Both the position numbers and the translations under genes were made by a program. From Bombella mellum (lineage in GTDB: Bacteria; Pseudomonadota; Alphaproteobacteria; Acetobacterales; Acetobacteraceae): a stretch of DNA of 64,000 nucleotides. The DNA lies in NCBI RefSeq assembly GCF_014048465.1, contig NZ_PDLY01000004.1, positions 124,001-188,000 on the forward strand. Reading direction: 5' to 3'. The number at the start of each line of letters is the position of its first letter. The first letter of the stretch is position 1. The notes beneath the pieces are model-generated. The model was given only the letters and a program-made list of their open reading frames with translations. It did not search any database and was not told the origin of the DNA. Positions 54,022-63,182 of the stretch are shown one piece after another.

Positions 54022-55101
54022 CTAATGGCGGATGAGCATGTAATGGATCGTCACATCCAGATCAAAATGGTCGCCCTGCATGTCCGGCGGAACAGGCGGA
54101 AGCTGCGCCCCCTGGAACATGCCCGCCGTTGCGGCATCCAGTGCGTAGGAATTGGATGAATCCGTCAGCCGTACCCGGATGACCTTTCCGCTCCGGTCAA
54201 TCACCACATGAACGGAAGCCGGTCCCTCCTCGCCATTCTGGACCGCCTCATCCGGATAGAACATATGGTTCCGCACCCAACGGTCAATCTCGCTGCCATA
54301 ATCGGAACTGACACCCCGGACGCTGCTGCTCGTCTTGTAGGGAGCGTTGATCTGCCCGTTCAGACTGAGCGGCCCAAGGGAAAAGTCGATCGGCCCCCTC
54401 GTGCCGCCATGCCTGCCCCGCCTGCGGGGATGAGGCGTCGGCTCTCCGTCAAAGGACAGGTCCATAGGGTGAGCGAAAGGATTGGTCTCGCTCTGCCGGG
54501 TCACACGCTGGTGCGTCGGCGTCGCCCGGCTCCGGCGGGGGCGGCGGGGAGCCGCCCTGGAGAGGGGCTTTTCAGACGGTTCCGCATTGGTCAGCTCCCC
54601 GGTCGGCGATGGCTCCATCTGCGGCGAGGACGGCGTGTGGGGCGTCGGCTCCATCGGGGCGGGAGTCGCCTCCTCCTCCGGTGCAGTCGGGGGCGGGGCA
54701 CTGGCCGCACCGCCGACCTCATGCGTCGGCGGCCCCTGCATGCTGTGCTTCACCGGCGGGGCGTCAAACACCATCTCCACCTGCGGCTGCTGGGTGCCAT
54801 TTGGCGTGCCATGCACGGCAGCACTGGTCTGCATCATCAACCAGAGGGCAAGGCCGTGGACACTGGCCGCCAGAAAGAGGGGGCCGATCAGTGGCGGATC
54901 GACCAGAACCTGCGTGCGCCGCATGGGCGTGCGGGCCTCCGTCCGCAACCCGGCCACAGGTGCGGCGTAGTCTCCCAGCCGCTCCCGGCGCATCGGCGTA
55001 GGGGCGTCCGACGTTGTCACGGGCAGGAAACCCGCTGGCTGAAAGAGGGGCGCAGGACGGTAAGGAACATGACCCCTCCCTTGTGCCCCAAAAGAGGCCA
55101 T
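54022..55101 (-). CDS. tonB: TonB family energy transducer
   Basis: A 359-residue protein. It has one anchor helix (residues 70-91, LIGPLFLAASVHGLALWLMM), a long Pro/Thr/Glu-rich periplasmic spacer and a C-terminal TonB domain (YPDEAVQNGEEGPASVHVVID, then RSGKVIRVRL). The N-terminal 69 residues before the helix are unusually long; ATG 54993 or 54924 would remove most of them. It transmits proton-motive energy to outer-membrane receptors. No exbB/exbD or receptor is adjacent. Confidence 0.85.
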   Translation of the reverse strand: MASFGAQGRGHVPYRPAPLFQPAGFLPVTTSDAPTPMRRERLGDYAAPVAGLRTEARTPMRRTQVLVDPPLIGPLFLAASVHGLALWLMMQTSAAVHGTPNGTQQPQVEMVFDAPPVKHSMQGPPTHEVGGAASAPPPTAPEEEATPAPMEPTPHTPSSPQMEPSPTGELTNAEPSEKPLSRAAPRRPRRSRATPTHQRVTRQSETNPFAHPMDLSFDGEPTPHPRRRGRHGGTRGPIDFSLGPLSLNGQINAPYKTSSSVRGVSSDYGSEIDRWVRNHMFYPDEAVQNGEEGPASVHVVIDRSGKVIRVRLTDSSNSYALDAATAGMFQGAQLPPVPPDMQGDHFDLDVTIHYMLIRH

Positions 55102-55187
55102 ATTGTCATCACCGGAAAAGTTTCCCGCCGCTACTTTTGTGTAACCCGTCGCCTGACATCATCAACACCATGAATGAGGTCCGCCCC

Positions 55188-55850
55188 ATGCCCGCCCTGC
55201 CAGCCTGCTTCACCCGGGACGCCGATCTGGCCGCCTTCATCGCCACCGTCGGCCCCTGCCGCCTGCATGAGCAGACCACGCCAGACCCGCAGACAGCCGA
55301 TCCCTATGCCTCGCTCATCAAGGCCGTAACGGGCCAGCAGCTCCACAATGCCGCAGCCCGCACCATCTTCAGGCGTCTCTGTGCCCTTGGAGCCTACCAT
55401 GACGAAAACGGGCCGCCCCCTGCACCGCAGGAGCTGCTGGCCCTTGACGATGCCACCCTGCGCCGCTGTGGTCTTTCCGCCGCCAAGACGGCCAGCCTGA
55501 GGGCCATCGCCCGGGGGCGGCTGGACGGTCTGGTGCCCGATCTCGCCGAAGCCCACAGGCTGGATGACGCCACCCTGATGGCACGGCTGACCTCCCTGCG
55601 TGGCGTGGGGCAGTGGACGGTCGAGATGTTCCTCATCTTCCATCTTGGCAGGCCGGATGTTCTTCCCTCGGGAGACCTCGGCGTGCAGGAGGGCTGGCGC
55701 AGGCTGAAAAAACTGCCCGTCCGCCCCACGCCCCGCCAGCTGCGGGACGCCACGGCGGGCTTCAGCCCCCATCGCTCCATGCTGGCATGGTACTGCTGGC
55801 AGGCAAAAGCCCGCCTGCCCGATCCCGCTCCACCCAGCAAAAAACCTTGA
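55188..55850 (+). CDS. DNA-3-methyladenine glycosylase II (AlkA-like)
   Basis: A 220-residue base-excision glycosylase of the helix-hairpin-helix superfamily. It removes alkylated purines from DNA. The HhH motif LRGVGQWTVEMFLIF and the catalytic aspartate in SGDLGVQEG are intact. It lacks the N-terminal domain of E. coli AlkA, as do many short bacterial forms. I chose ATG 55188, with GAGG at 7 bases; ATG 55170 has no ribosome site. It is divergent from tonB. Confidence 0.9.
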   Translation: MPALPACFTRDADLAAFIATVGPCRLHEQTTPDPQTADPYASLIKAVTGQQLHNAAARTIFRRLCALGAYHDENGPPPAPQELLALDDATLRRCGLSAAKTASLRAIARGRLDGLVPDLAEAHRLDDATLMARLTSLRGVGQWTVEMFLIFHLGRPDVLPSGDLGVQEGWRRLKKLPVRPTPRQLRDATAGFSPHRSMLAWYCWQAKARLPDPAPPSKKP

Positions 55851-55966
55851 CGTCCTACCCCCCTGCCCGCACATAATGCGCCGTCATGACTGGGCTGCGG
55901 GACGGACCTCTCCAGGGCTGGCCCGTGGCCCACACAGTTTCTACCCACTTCCTGCAAGGGATATTC

Positions 55967-56185
55967 ATGCCTAAAGAAGACCTGATCGAGTTTACCGGCA
56001 CGGTGACTGAGCTTCTGCCCAATGCCATGTTCCGCGTCACGCTGGACAATGAGCACACCATTCTCGCCCATACGAGCGGCAAGATGCGCAAGAACCGCAT
56101 CCGCGTGCTGGCCGGTGACCGGGTCAATGTCGAGATGACCCCTTACGACCTCAGCAAGGGTCGCATCACCTTCCGCTTCAAGTAA
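55967..56185 (+). CDS. infA: Translation initiation factor IF-1
   Basis: A 72-residue OB-fold protein that occupies the ribosomal A site in initiation. It shows the full family pattern ([45 protein letters not shown]). The ATG at 55967 has GCAAGGG upstream. It opens the conserved infA-maf-RNase E/G-yacG block. Confidence 0.97.
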   Translation: MPKEDLIEFTGTVTELLPNAMFRVTLDNEHTILAHTSGKMRKNRIRVLAGDRVNVEMTPYDLSKGRITFRFK

Positions 56186-56216
56186 GACAGCGGAAAACAG
56201 GACCATCTCCTCCCTC

Positions 56217-56837
56217 ATGGCTGATTCCTCCCGGCCCGCCCTCATCTTGGCCTCCGCCTCGCCCCGCCGCATCGCCCTGTTCCGCCAGATCGGGGTGGAG
56301 CCGGATGCCATCTGCCCGGCGGACCTGGACGAAACGCCGAAGAAGGACGAACTCCCCCGCCCCCATGCACTGCGGCTGGCCCGGGCCAAGGCGGCCCATG
56401 TCGCCGCCCGCCATGATGGCCCCGCCCTCATCATAGGGGCGGACACGGTCGTGGCAGCCGGGCGGCGCATCCTGCCCAAGGCGGAAGATGCCGAGACAGC
56501 CCGCCGCTGCCTCACCCTGCTCTCCGGTCGCCGCCACAAGGTCTTCACCGCCGTGGTCTGCCAGCCGACAGCAGACTGGGCCGAAGGCCGCTACTGCGAG
56601 CGCGTGGTGGAAAGCCACGTCATCTTCAGTCGCCTGACACCCCGGCAGATTGACGCCCTCATCGAGGGGGGAGACTGGCACGGCAAGGCTGGTGGCTATG
56701 GCCTTCAGGGGCAGGCGGCCGCCTTCATCCGACAGGTCGGGGGAAGCCCCTCCGGCGTGATCGGCCTGCCCCTGTTCGAGACCGCCCAGCTGCTCCGGGG
56801 GCAGCCCCTGCCCGCCGGACAGCACTGGCTGCGCTGA
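56217..56837 (+). CDS. maf: Maf-family nucleoside triphosphate pyrophosphatase
   Basis: A 206-residue Maf/YhdE protein that removes non-canonical nucleotides such as dTTP or UTP derivatives. It has LASASPRRIALF at the start, the catalytic GADTVVAAG, and GKAGGYGLQGQAAAFI near the C-terminus. Length is normal. It lies 31 bp after infA and 6 bp before the RNase gene. Confidence 0.95.
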   Translation: MADSSRPALILASASPRRIALFRQIGVEPDAICPADLDETPKKDELPRPHALRLARAKAAHVAARHDGPALIIGADTVVAAGRRILPKAEDAETARRCLTLLSGRRHKVFTAVVCQPTADWAEGRYCERVVESHVIFSRLTPRQIDALIEGGDWHGKAGGYGLQGQAAAFIRQVGGSPSGVIGLPLFETAQLLRGQPLPAGQHWLR

Positions 56838-56843
56838 CACGGC

Positions 56844-57902
56844 ATGGAAATCCGTCTTGCCAGTGCGCCCGGAGAAATCCGCGTCGCCCTGCTGAAGGAT
56901 GATGCGCTGCTGGATGCCGCCCTCTGGCGGCCCGGTGCGCCGGATGGCTGGGGGGATGTCCATATCGTCCGCATCACGGCCCATGCACCCGCTCTGGGCG
57001 GGGCTTTCGTGGAACTGGCCGGTCCGGCCTGCACGGGCTTCATGAAAGGGCGCAGACTTCCGCCCGAAGGCAGCCTCGTCCGTGCCCAGGTGACCCGTGC
57101 GGCACAGAACGGCAAGGGCCTGCGCCTGCGTGCCCTCCCATGGCCGGATGGTCTGGAGACCGGAACCGCTCCCCGCCGTCTCACGCCCGGCCCCACACCA
57201 CTGGATGACATTCTGGCTCTGGCCCCGTCAGACTGCCCCATCCTGACCGACAGTGCCGCTCTGGCCGCCCGGCTGCCGCCCCGTCTTCATGCCCGCCTGC
57301 ACCGGGTGAGCCACAGCTTTGATGAGGTTCTGGAAGCCGACTGGGCCGCCCTGACCAGCCCGGATGCCCAGGTCGGACCGCTGACGGCCCACATCACGCC
57401 GACCCATGCCCTCACCGCCATCGATCTGGACGCCCATCAGACACCGGACTTTGCCGCCAATCTGGCCTGCTTCGGCCCCCTCCTGCGGGAAATCCGGCTG
57501 CGCAATCTCTCCGGCACCATCCTGATCGACCCGGCAGGCGTCCGCAGCAGCAAGCGGCCCGCCCTCGTCCCGTTCCTCCGCAAGGCGGCGGACGGGGAAC
57601 AGGACCCGCTCCAGCCCCGCATCACCGGCATCACGCCCGGCGGCCTGCTGGAAATGACCCGTCCCCGCCATCGTGCCCCGCTGCATGAACTGTACGCCTC
57701 CCCTCACGGGCAGGGGCTGGCCATCCTCCAGCGCATCGCCAGTGAAGGGCTGAAGGGCGACCGGCTCCACGCACCTCCCGCCATCATCCGGTCACTGGAG
57801 GCTGATTCCGTGGCGTTGGAAGACCTCTTCCATCTCACGGGCCAACGCCTTACCCTCCACAGTCATCCCGTGTCTCCATCCCCCTGCTGGAGTCTCTCAT
57901 GA
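56844..57902 (+). CDS. Short ribonuclease E/G-family protein
   Basis: A 352-residue protein with an N-terminal S1 RNA-binding domain (VHIVRITAHAPALGGAFVEL) and a catalytic-type RNase E/G domain (LTAIDLDAH and TILIDPAGV with the two aspartates in register with the magnesium ligands). It is shorter than RNase G and lacks the zinc-link CPxCxG motif that normally ties the dimer. Whether it cleaves RNA alone or has lost activity is unclear. It overlaps yacG by 4 bp. Confidence 0.85.
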   Translation: MEIRLASAPGEIRVALLKDDALLDAALWRPGAPDGWGDVHIVRITAHAPALGGAFVELAGPACTGFMKGRRLPPEGSLVRAQVTRAAQNGKGLRLRALPWPDGLETGTAPRRLTPGPTPLDDILALAPSDCPILTDSAALAARLPPRLHARLHRVSHSFDEVLEADWAALTSPDAQVGPLTAHITPTHALTAIDLDAHQTPDFAANLACFGPLLREIRLRNLSGTILIDPAGVRSSKRPALVPFLRKAADGEQDPLQPRITGITPGGLLEMTRPRHRAPLHELYASPHGQGLAILQRIASEGLKGDRLHAPPAIIRSLEADSVALEDLFHLTGQRLTLHSHPVSPSPCWSLS

Positions 57903-58096
57903 GCTGCCCGATCTGCCAGAAACCCACCATGCCCGCCTTCCGCCCGTTCTGCTCCCAGCACTGCGCTGATGTGGACCTTGGCCGCTGGTTCAAGGGGGAT
58001 TACCGTGTCCCGTCCCTGCGGCAGGACAACGACCCGGAAGAACTGGAAGCGGAAGCCGAACGGCTGGCAAAAAAGACGACACACCACACGCTGTGA
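57899..58096 (+). CDS. yacG: DNA gyrase inhibitor YacG
   Basis: A 65-residue zinc protein with four cysteines (CPICQK and FCSQHCADVDL) that bind one zinc ion. The following segment GRWFKGDYRVP is the YacG signature. It inhibits DNA gyrase in E. coli. It starts in an ATGA overlap with the RNase gene. Confidence 0.95.
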   Translation: MSCPICQKPTMPAFRPFCSQHCADVDLGRWFKGDYRVPSLRQDNDPEELEAEAERLAKKTTHHTL

Positions 58097-58227
58097 AAAG
58101 CCCCGGCCTGCCCTGCCGGACCACGGAACGGACCGGTGCATTTTCTTCCTCAAAGAGGGTTGATCGCCTTCCCCGCATAGGGTAAACCCCTCTCCATAGC
58201 CGGGTGGCCCTGCCGCCGTGGCCCGGT

Positions 58228-58303
58228 GCCCAAGTAGCTCAGTTGGTAGAGCATGCGACTGAAAATCGCAGTGTCGGTGGTTCGATCCCGCCCTTGGGCA
58301 CCA
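58228..58303 (+). tRNA. tRNA-Phe (anticodon GAA)
   Basis: A 76-base cloverleaf with matching acceptor ends (GCCCAAG with CTTGGGC), D-arm GTAGCTCAGTTGGTAGAGC, anticodon loop CTGAAAA, T-arm with GGTTCGATCC, and an encoded CCA. The anticodon GAA reads Phe. It follows yacG as in many alphaproteobacteria. Confidence 0.97.
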
Positions 58304-58469
58304 TTTTCATTCTCCTGAAAAACGGCTGACATCTGCCAGCGGCTGGACGGGTCTCCCGCCCCGTGACAGATCACCCATGCAAAACATCTTCCCCTCTGTC
58401 GGGTACAGGGCTTACCCTGTCTGGACGGAGACGAGTCTGCTCGCCCGCACCAGAGGGAAGGATATCATC

Positions 58470-59330
58470 ATGACAACGACTCCCCATCCTGCTGTCACGC
58501 TCAGAAACGGCATCACGCTCCCAGCCCTCGGCATGGGGACGTGGCGCATGGGCGATGAGGCCTCCCGAAGAGCCGATGAAATCCGCAGCCTGCAAAGCGG
58601 GCTGGATGCTGGCCTCAGGATCATCGACACGGCAGAAATGTACGGTCATGGCCGCTCGGAAGGCGTGGTCGGAGAAGCCCTGCGGGGACGTCGTGACAGG
58701 GCGTTCCTCATCAGCAAGGTCCTGCCACAGAATGCCTCCTCGAAAGGGACGGTGGAAGCCTGCGAACGCTCACTGAAACATCTCGGCACGGACCATCTGG
58801 ACCTCTACCTTCTGCACTGGCCCGGGGCCATCCCCTTCACGGAGACACTCTATGCCTTCGAGACACTGAAAGAGCGGGGGCTGATCCGGGACTGGGGGGT
58901 GTCCAACTTCGATACGGCCGACATGGACGATCTGGCGGAACTGGGGGCCTATCCGCTCGTCAACCAGATCCTCTACAGTCTGGAGTATCGTGGCACGGAA
59001 CATGACCTGCTGCCCCGGGATGAGAAGGCCCGCATCACCAGCATGGCCTACTGCCCGATCGGGCAGGGAGGCGACCTCCTCCACCACCCCACCCTGCGGG
59101 CCATTGCCCCACGGCATGAAACCAGCCTCGGCCCGGCCACGACGGCACAGATCGCTCTGGCCTGGGTCCTGCACCGCAGGAACATGATCGCCATTCCCAA
59201 GGCCGCCACGCCCCATCATCAGGCCCTGAACATCGCCGCACAGGAAATCCGGCTTTCACGGAAAGACCTTGCCGCCCTTGACGAGGCCTTCCCGCCCCCT
59301 CGCCGCAAGGAGCCTCTGGCCGTCATCTGA
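58470..59330 (+). CDS. Aldo/keto reductase
   Basis: A 286-residue NADPH-dependent aldo/keto reductase with the TIM-barrel catalytic tetrad: Asp and Tyr in DTAEMYGHG, Lys in ISKVLP and His in LYLLHWPG. It ends with the coenzyme-binding segment IPKAATPHH. It fits the group near 2,5-diketo-D-gluconate reductases, though the substrate cannot be fixed. The ATG at 58470 has GAGGGAAGGAT upstream. It converges on the GH32 gene. Confidence 0.9.
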   Translation: MTTTPHPAVTLRNGITLPALGMGTWRMGDEASRRADEIRSLQSGLDAGLRIIDTAEMYGHGRSEGVVGEALRGRRDRAFLISKVLPQNASSKGTVEACERSLKHLGTDHLDLYLLHWPGAIPFTETLYAFETLKERGLIRDWGVSNFDTADMDDLAELGAYPLVNQILYSLEYRGTEHDLLPRDEKARITSMAYCPIGQGGDLLHHPTLRAIAPRHETSLGPATTAQIALAWVLHRRNMIAIPKAATPHHQALNIAAQEIRLSRKDLAALDEAFPPPRRKEPLAVI

Positions 59331-59363
59331 CAGGCTGAAAGGCCAGAGACGACGAGCAGGGCC

Positions 59364-61262
59364 TCAGCCCTGCTCCATGCGGTCCATCGTCTGCCGCAGG
59401 GGATAGAGGGCTACCTTGTGAATCACCGCCGCAGCGTTGGTGACCTGGAGACTCAGCGTCTCCAGAGGGTTGGCGGGGTAAACCAGAGCCGTTCCGACAG
59501 ACATGCCCTCATTGGCGAAGACCTCCAGCGTGCAGGCATCCAGCACGATCCGCAGGCTGAAACGGCGGCTGCCGGGAATCAGGGCGGACGAGAATGTCCC
59601 CGTGAAGAAAGGATGGCTGAAACCGTGCAGGTTGCTCCTGTCCAGCCAGAGCTGGCAGGAAAAGCCATCGAACCCGATACTCAGGCTCTCGCCCTGACGG
59701 TTGGAGAACACCACGGCAAAACGTCCGGCCCGTCCGTGATCGCCATCAGGCAGGGTGCTGCCCCGGTCCTCCAGCGACACGTCCAGCAGCAGCTCCACGG
59801 CCTCCCCGGTAGGCAGGGCCACCTGACGGCTGCTCTGAGGCTCCAGACGGGACAGGGCAAACGGGATGGCAGGACGCCTGAGAGCCTCCAGCTGATATGG
59901 ATTCTGGGCGATCCGCAGCCAGCCTGACGTGTCACGCCGCAGCACGACCTTGCGGGGAATGGTCATGATGCCACGCCAGCTCTTGTTCGGCAGCTCCTCG
60001 CAATACTGCCAGTTGTCCAGCCAGGCGACATAAACCGTCTGGTTGCCCGGCATGTTCTCATAGGTCTGAAGGGCGTAGCTGTCCTTGCCGAAATCCGTCA
60101 GGTCCACGATCGTGTCATCCGGCGTGAAACGCTCGCCATCGAACTGCCCAACAAAATACTGCGTGATACTGCCTCCCTGCGGCCCGCCGGGATTGATGGA
60201 CACGAACAGGACCCAGCGTTTTTCACCGGGCGTTTCGCCTTCCACCTCCACCTCGGCTAGGGCCGGGCACTCATAATCCACGCCGGTGATGCCGGAAGGG
60301 CCGAAATCGCTCAGGTGCATCCAGTGTTTCAGGTCGAATGAACCATAGAAGGACACCTTGTGCTCACGGGACCGCACCACGACCATGACCCATTTCTCAG
60401 TCGGGGCGTGCCAGAGCACCTTGGGGTCACGGAAGGAATTGTGCCCGATGTCCAGCACCGGGTTGCCTTCATAATCCTTCAGTGTCTGCCCGCCATCGGG
60501 ACTCCAGGCAATATACTGTGTCTGCCGCTGCGGGGTTGCCCGCGTGTAGATGGCCACGAGGCCACCAGCCATCGGCGGCAGGGCCGGGGACATGGGCACG
60601 GGGGACTGCTCACGGGACACCGGGTCATTGCCCAGCTCCTTCAGCAGGTCCGTGTCCGTGCGGCCGCCATGCAGCAGGTCCTGCGCCTGCCTGTCCACCG
60701 ACCGCCGTTCCTGCTCATCCCCCGGCAGTGGCGAAAAAAGCTGGGCGGCTTTCTGGGCCGCCGTCTCGACGGCCCCCGGCTGGGGCTTGTCCTGCGTACG
60801 GGGCGGAAACAGGCCGGAACGGTTGTCCCTGTCCAGCACCGCGCAGCCGCTATAGGCCTCCCCAGCTTCCGTCTCCCGAATCGCAATGGGGAGATCCTGC
60901 CATGTATAGAGGTCCGTGCTGACGGCATGGCCCCAGTGCACATGCCCCGCATACGGCCCGAACGGGTTGTACTGATAATAGAGATGGTAATAGCGTCCAT
61001 CAAAGATCAGCCCGTTCGGATCATTCATGAACCCGGTGGACGGGGAGAAATGAATCTTGGGACGGTACTGCTTGTCCGCCAGCGTCTCATGCACGGGCTG
61101 GGGGGACGCCTCCGCCGCATTGCCCGGCTCGGCGTGGGCATTGTTGGGCTGTGCCGGGGCTGCCGCCCCACTGCCACCCCCAGCCGCCGCACGGGCCCTG
61201 TTGCCCAGCAGGGCACCTGCTGCCAGAAATGATCCAAGAACCATACGCCGATTGACGGTCAT
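59364..61262 (-). CDS. Exported GH32 fructan/sucrose hydrolase with a large insertion
   Basis: A 632-residue glycoside hydrolase family 32 enzyme. The catalytic triad is intact: nucleophile D81 in FMNDPNG, D279 in FRDPK, and acid/base E331 in YECP. The N-terminus has a twin-arginine-like start (NRRMVLGSFLAAG), suggesting Tat export. A C-terminal beta-sandwich follows. Residues 151-232 form a charged insertion between the second and third blades that most GH32 enzymes do not have. It should hydrolyse sucrose, inulin or levan in the periplasm or outside. Confidence 0.9.
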   Translation of the reverse strand: MTVNRRMVLGSFLAAGALLGNRARAAAGGGSGAAAPAQPNNAHAEPGNAAEASPQPVHETLADKQYRPKIHFSPSTGFMNDPNGLIFDGRYYHLYYQYNPFGPYAGHVHWGHAVSTDLYTWQDLPIAIRETEAGEAYSGCAVLDRDNRSGLFPPRTQDKPQPGAVETAAQKAAQLFSPLPGDEQERRSVDRQAQDLLHGGRTDTDLLKELGNDPVSREQSPVPMSPALPPMAGGLVAIYTRATPQRQTQYIAWSPDGGQTLKDYEGNPVLDIGHNSFRDPKVLWHAPTEKWVMVVVRSREHKVSFYGSFDLKHWMHLSDFGPSGITGVDYECPALAEVEVEGETPGEKRWVLFVSINPGGPQGGSITQYFVGQFDGERFTPDDTIVDLTDFGKDSYALQTYENMPGNQTVYVAWLDNWQYCEELPNKSWRGIMTIPRKVVLRRDTSGWLRIAQNPYQLEALRRPAIPFALSRLEPQSSRQVALPTGEAVELLLDVSLEDRGSTLPDGDHGRAGRFAVVFSNRQGESLSIGFDGFSCQLWLDRSNLHGFSHPFFTGTFSSALIPGSRRFSLRIVLDACTLEVFANEGMSVGTALVYPANPLETLSLQVTNAAAVIHKVALYPLRQTMDRMEQG

Positions 61263-61516
61263 GACCTGACCCCCTCCCTACGATCTGATGGAGATGACCT
61301 GTCCACAGGTCCGCCCGGAAAATGCCCCTATCCGGTCCTGTTTTGCAAGCCGTTTACCATTAATATTAAAAAATGTTTTACAGGCGGCACACCCTGCATC
61401 TCCACCGTCTCACACATTGGCAGTAGCCGTCTTCTATTTTACCGTCTCTTTGCCCGACGGCCTCCCCCTGTTGCAGGATGGCCCCTCCATCTCACTCCAG
61501 CCAGCCGAGACTGCCC

Positions 61517-62509
61517 ATGAGACACCTCGACCCTTTCCTGATGTTCCTGATAGGCGCAGTCCTTCTGGCCTCCTTCCTGCCCTGCCCTGTCGTATGGCAG
61601 CCCTGGCTCTCCCGCCTGACATCGCTGCTCATCATGCTGATGTTCTTCTTCCAGGGAGCAAAGCTGAAACGCCATGCACTGATCGACAGCGTGAAAAACT
61701 GGCGGTTGCAGGGCTGCACGCTGCTCATCACCTTTGCCGTGTTCCCCCTGCTCGGGGCAGGCATGTCCTGGCTTGCCCACCGGCTGTCCTCCACCGGTTT
61801 TCTGGGACCGGACCTCTGGGCCGGGATGCTGTTCCTCTGCTGCCTGCCCTCCACCATACAGTCCTCCATCGCCCTGACCTCCATGGCCCGGGGCAACGTC
61901 CCGGCCGCCATCTGTGCGGCCACGGTCTCGAACATTCTGGGCATCCTCATCACTCCCCTGCTCTGTGGGCTTTTCTTTGATCACGGCGGCAGTGGCGGGT
62001 CCGGTCTTCAGACCATCCTGAACGTGGCAGAGGAACTGCTCCTGCCCTTCATTCTGGGCCAGTGCGTGCAACGCTGGCTGGGACCGGTCGTCCACCGTCA
62101 CAAGTTTCTCATCTCATGCAGTGACCGTGGCTCAATCATCGTGCTGGTCTATTCCGCCTTCAGTGCAGCGGTGCTTCAGGGGCTTTGGCATCGCATTCCA
62201 CTCATCCTGCTGGCCGGTGTCGGGGTGGCGGATGCCCTGCTTCTCGCCCTGGCCCTAGGCCTCACCTATCTGCTGGGCCGGATGATGAAACAGACCATCG
62301 AGGATGACATCACGTTACAGTTCTGCGGCTCCAAGAAGGCCCTGACATCCGGCGTGACCATGGCCAGCGTCATCTTTCCCAGCTCTGCCGGGATCATCGT
62401 CCTGCCACTGATGATCTACCATCAGCTCCAGCTGTTCGTCTGCACCGTCATCGCCCGCCATTATGCACAACGTCCCCAGCCTGCCGATGAAGCCGAGCCC
62501 CGGCGGTAG
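61517..62509 (+). CDS. SBF-like (bile acid:sodium symporter family) membrane transporter
   Basis: A 330-residue protein with nine to ten hydrophobic helices in the layout of the SBF_like (PF13593-type) family. The family pattern LPSTIQSSIALTSMARGNVPAA lies in the first half and KKALTSGVTMASVIFPSSAG in the second, where the paired discontinuous helices cross. Substrate is unknown. The ATG at 61517 is the natural start. It is divergent from the GH32 gene across 254 bp. Confidence 0.85.
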   Translation: MRHLDPFLMFLIGAVLLASFLPCPVVWQPWLSRLTSLLIMLMFFFQGAKLKRHALIDSVKNWRLQGCTLLITFAVFPLLGAGMSWLAHRLSSTGFLGPDLWAGMLFLCCLPSTIQSSIALTSMARGNVPAAICAATVSNILGILITPLLCGLFFDHGGSGGSGLQTILNVAEELLLPFILGQCVQRWLGPVVHRHKFLISCSDRGSIIVLVYSAFSAAVLQGLWHRIPLILLAGVGVADALLLALALGLTYLLGRMMKQTIEDDITLQFCGSKKALTSGVTMASVIFPSSAGIIVLPLMIYHQLQLFVCTVIARHYAQRPQPADEAEPRR

Positions 62510-62599
62510 TGCTGCCATGCAGCAGAACCGGCTCCCTCCTGTTCCACAGAGGTCCCGGACAGGCTAGGCTTGCCTCCATCCCACACTCCCCTTCCCGCC

Positions 62600-63109
62600 A
62601 TGGAGCAAGACGTGCCCCGTCATCCTGCTGAAGCCTCGACCATACGCCGCACCTATCGTGAACGCCTTCATGCCCATCTGGTCCTGACGGGCACGTTGCG
62701 GGAAAGCCTGCTGGAACTGCTCAGCCGCCCAGCCGCTCCGCCCCCTCTCCAGCACTGGATAACCACCATCCTAGACCAGAACCGGGAGCAGGAACGGCAG
62801 GTCGCCCACCTCCTCCGCCTGCATGGGGAAAGACCCCGCAGCGACTCCGACACGCTCTCCGGCCTGCTGGACACGGTGGTGACCTGCTTTCCCTCGGGGG
62901 ATGTGCCTGTCCATCTTCTGGGCGTGATGCTGGACATTGCGGGCTGCATCGCCCGCCTGCGTACCTCCCTTGCCCTGCTCCTGCTGCTGGCGGAAAAACT
63001 CTCCCTGACAGAAGATGCCGCCATCCTCACGGAACTGCGCCAGAACAGCCGGAATGCATCCCGCAGCCTCAAGGAGGTACTTCCTGCCCTGCTGACAGAC
63101 GAAAACTGA
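62600..63109 (+). CDS. Small helical protein, DUF892 (YciE/YciF)-like
   Basis: A 169-residue all-helical protein. The segment ILDQNREQERQVAHLLRLHGERPRSDSDTLSGLL resembles the helix-loop of the DUF892 ferritin-like family, though the residues that would bind metal are not all evident. Length fits. The ATG at 62600 is chosen; a TTG at 62570 would extend it by 10 residues. It stands alone between the transporter and htpG. Family assignment is weak. Confidence 0.55.
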   Translation: MEQDVPRHPAEASTIRRTYRERLHAHLVLTGTLRESLLELLSRPAAPPPLQHWITTILDQNREQERQVAHLLRLHGERPRSDSDTLSGLLDTVVTCFPSGDVPVHLLGVMLDIAGCIARLRTSLALLLLLAEKLSLTEDAAILTELRQNSRNASRSLKEVLPALLTDEN

Positions 63110-63123
63110 GGCTCAACAGAAAA

Positions 63124-63151
63124 GGGGCTGCACGACCCGACGTGCAGCCCC
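63124..63151 (-). terminator. Intrinsic terminator of htpG
   Basis: Perfect 11-bp stem (63124-63134 with 63141-63151). On the minus strand it is followed by TTTTCTGTTG, 31 bases after the htpG stop. Confidence 0.88.
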
Positions 63152-63182
63152 TCCATGTTTCAGCCAGACAGTCCGCCCGGGC

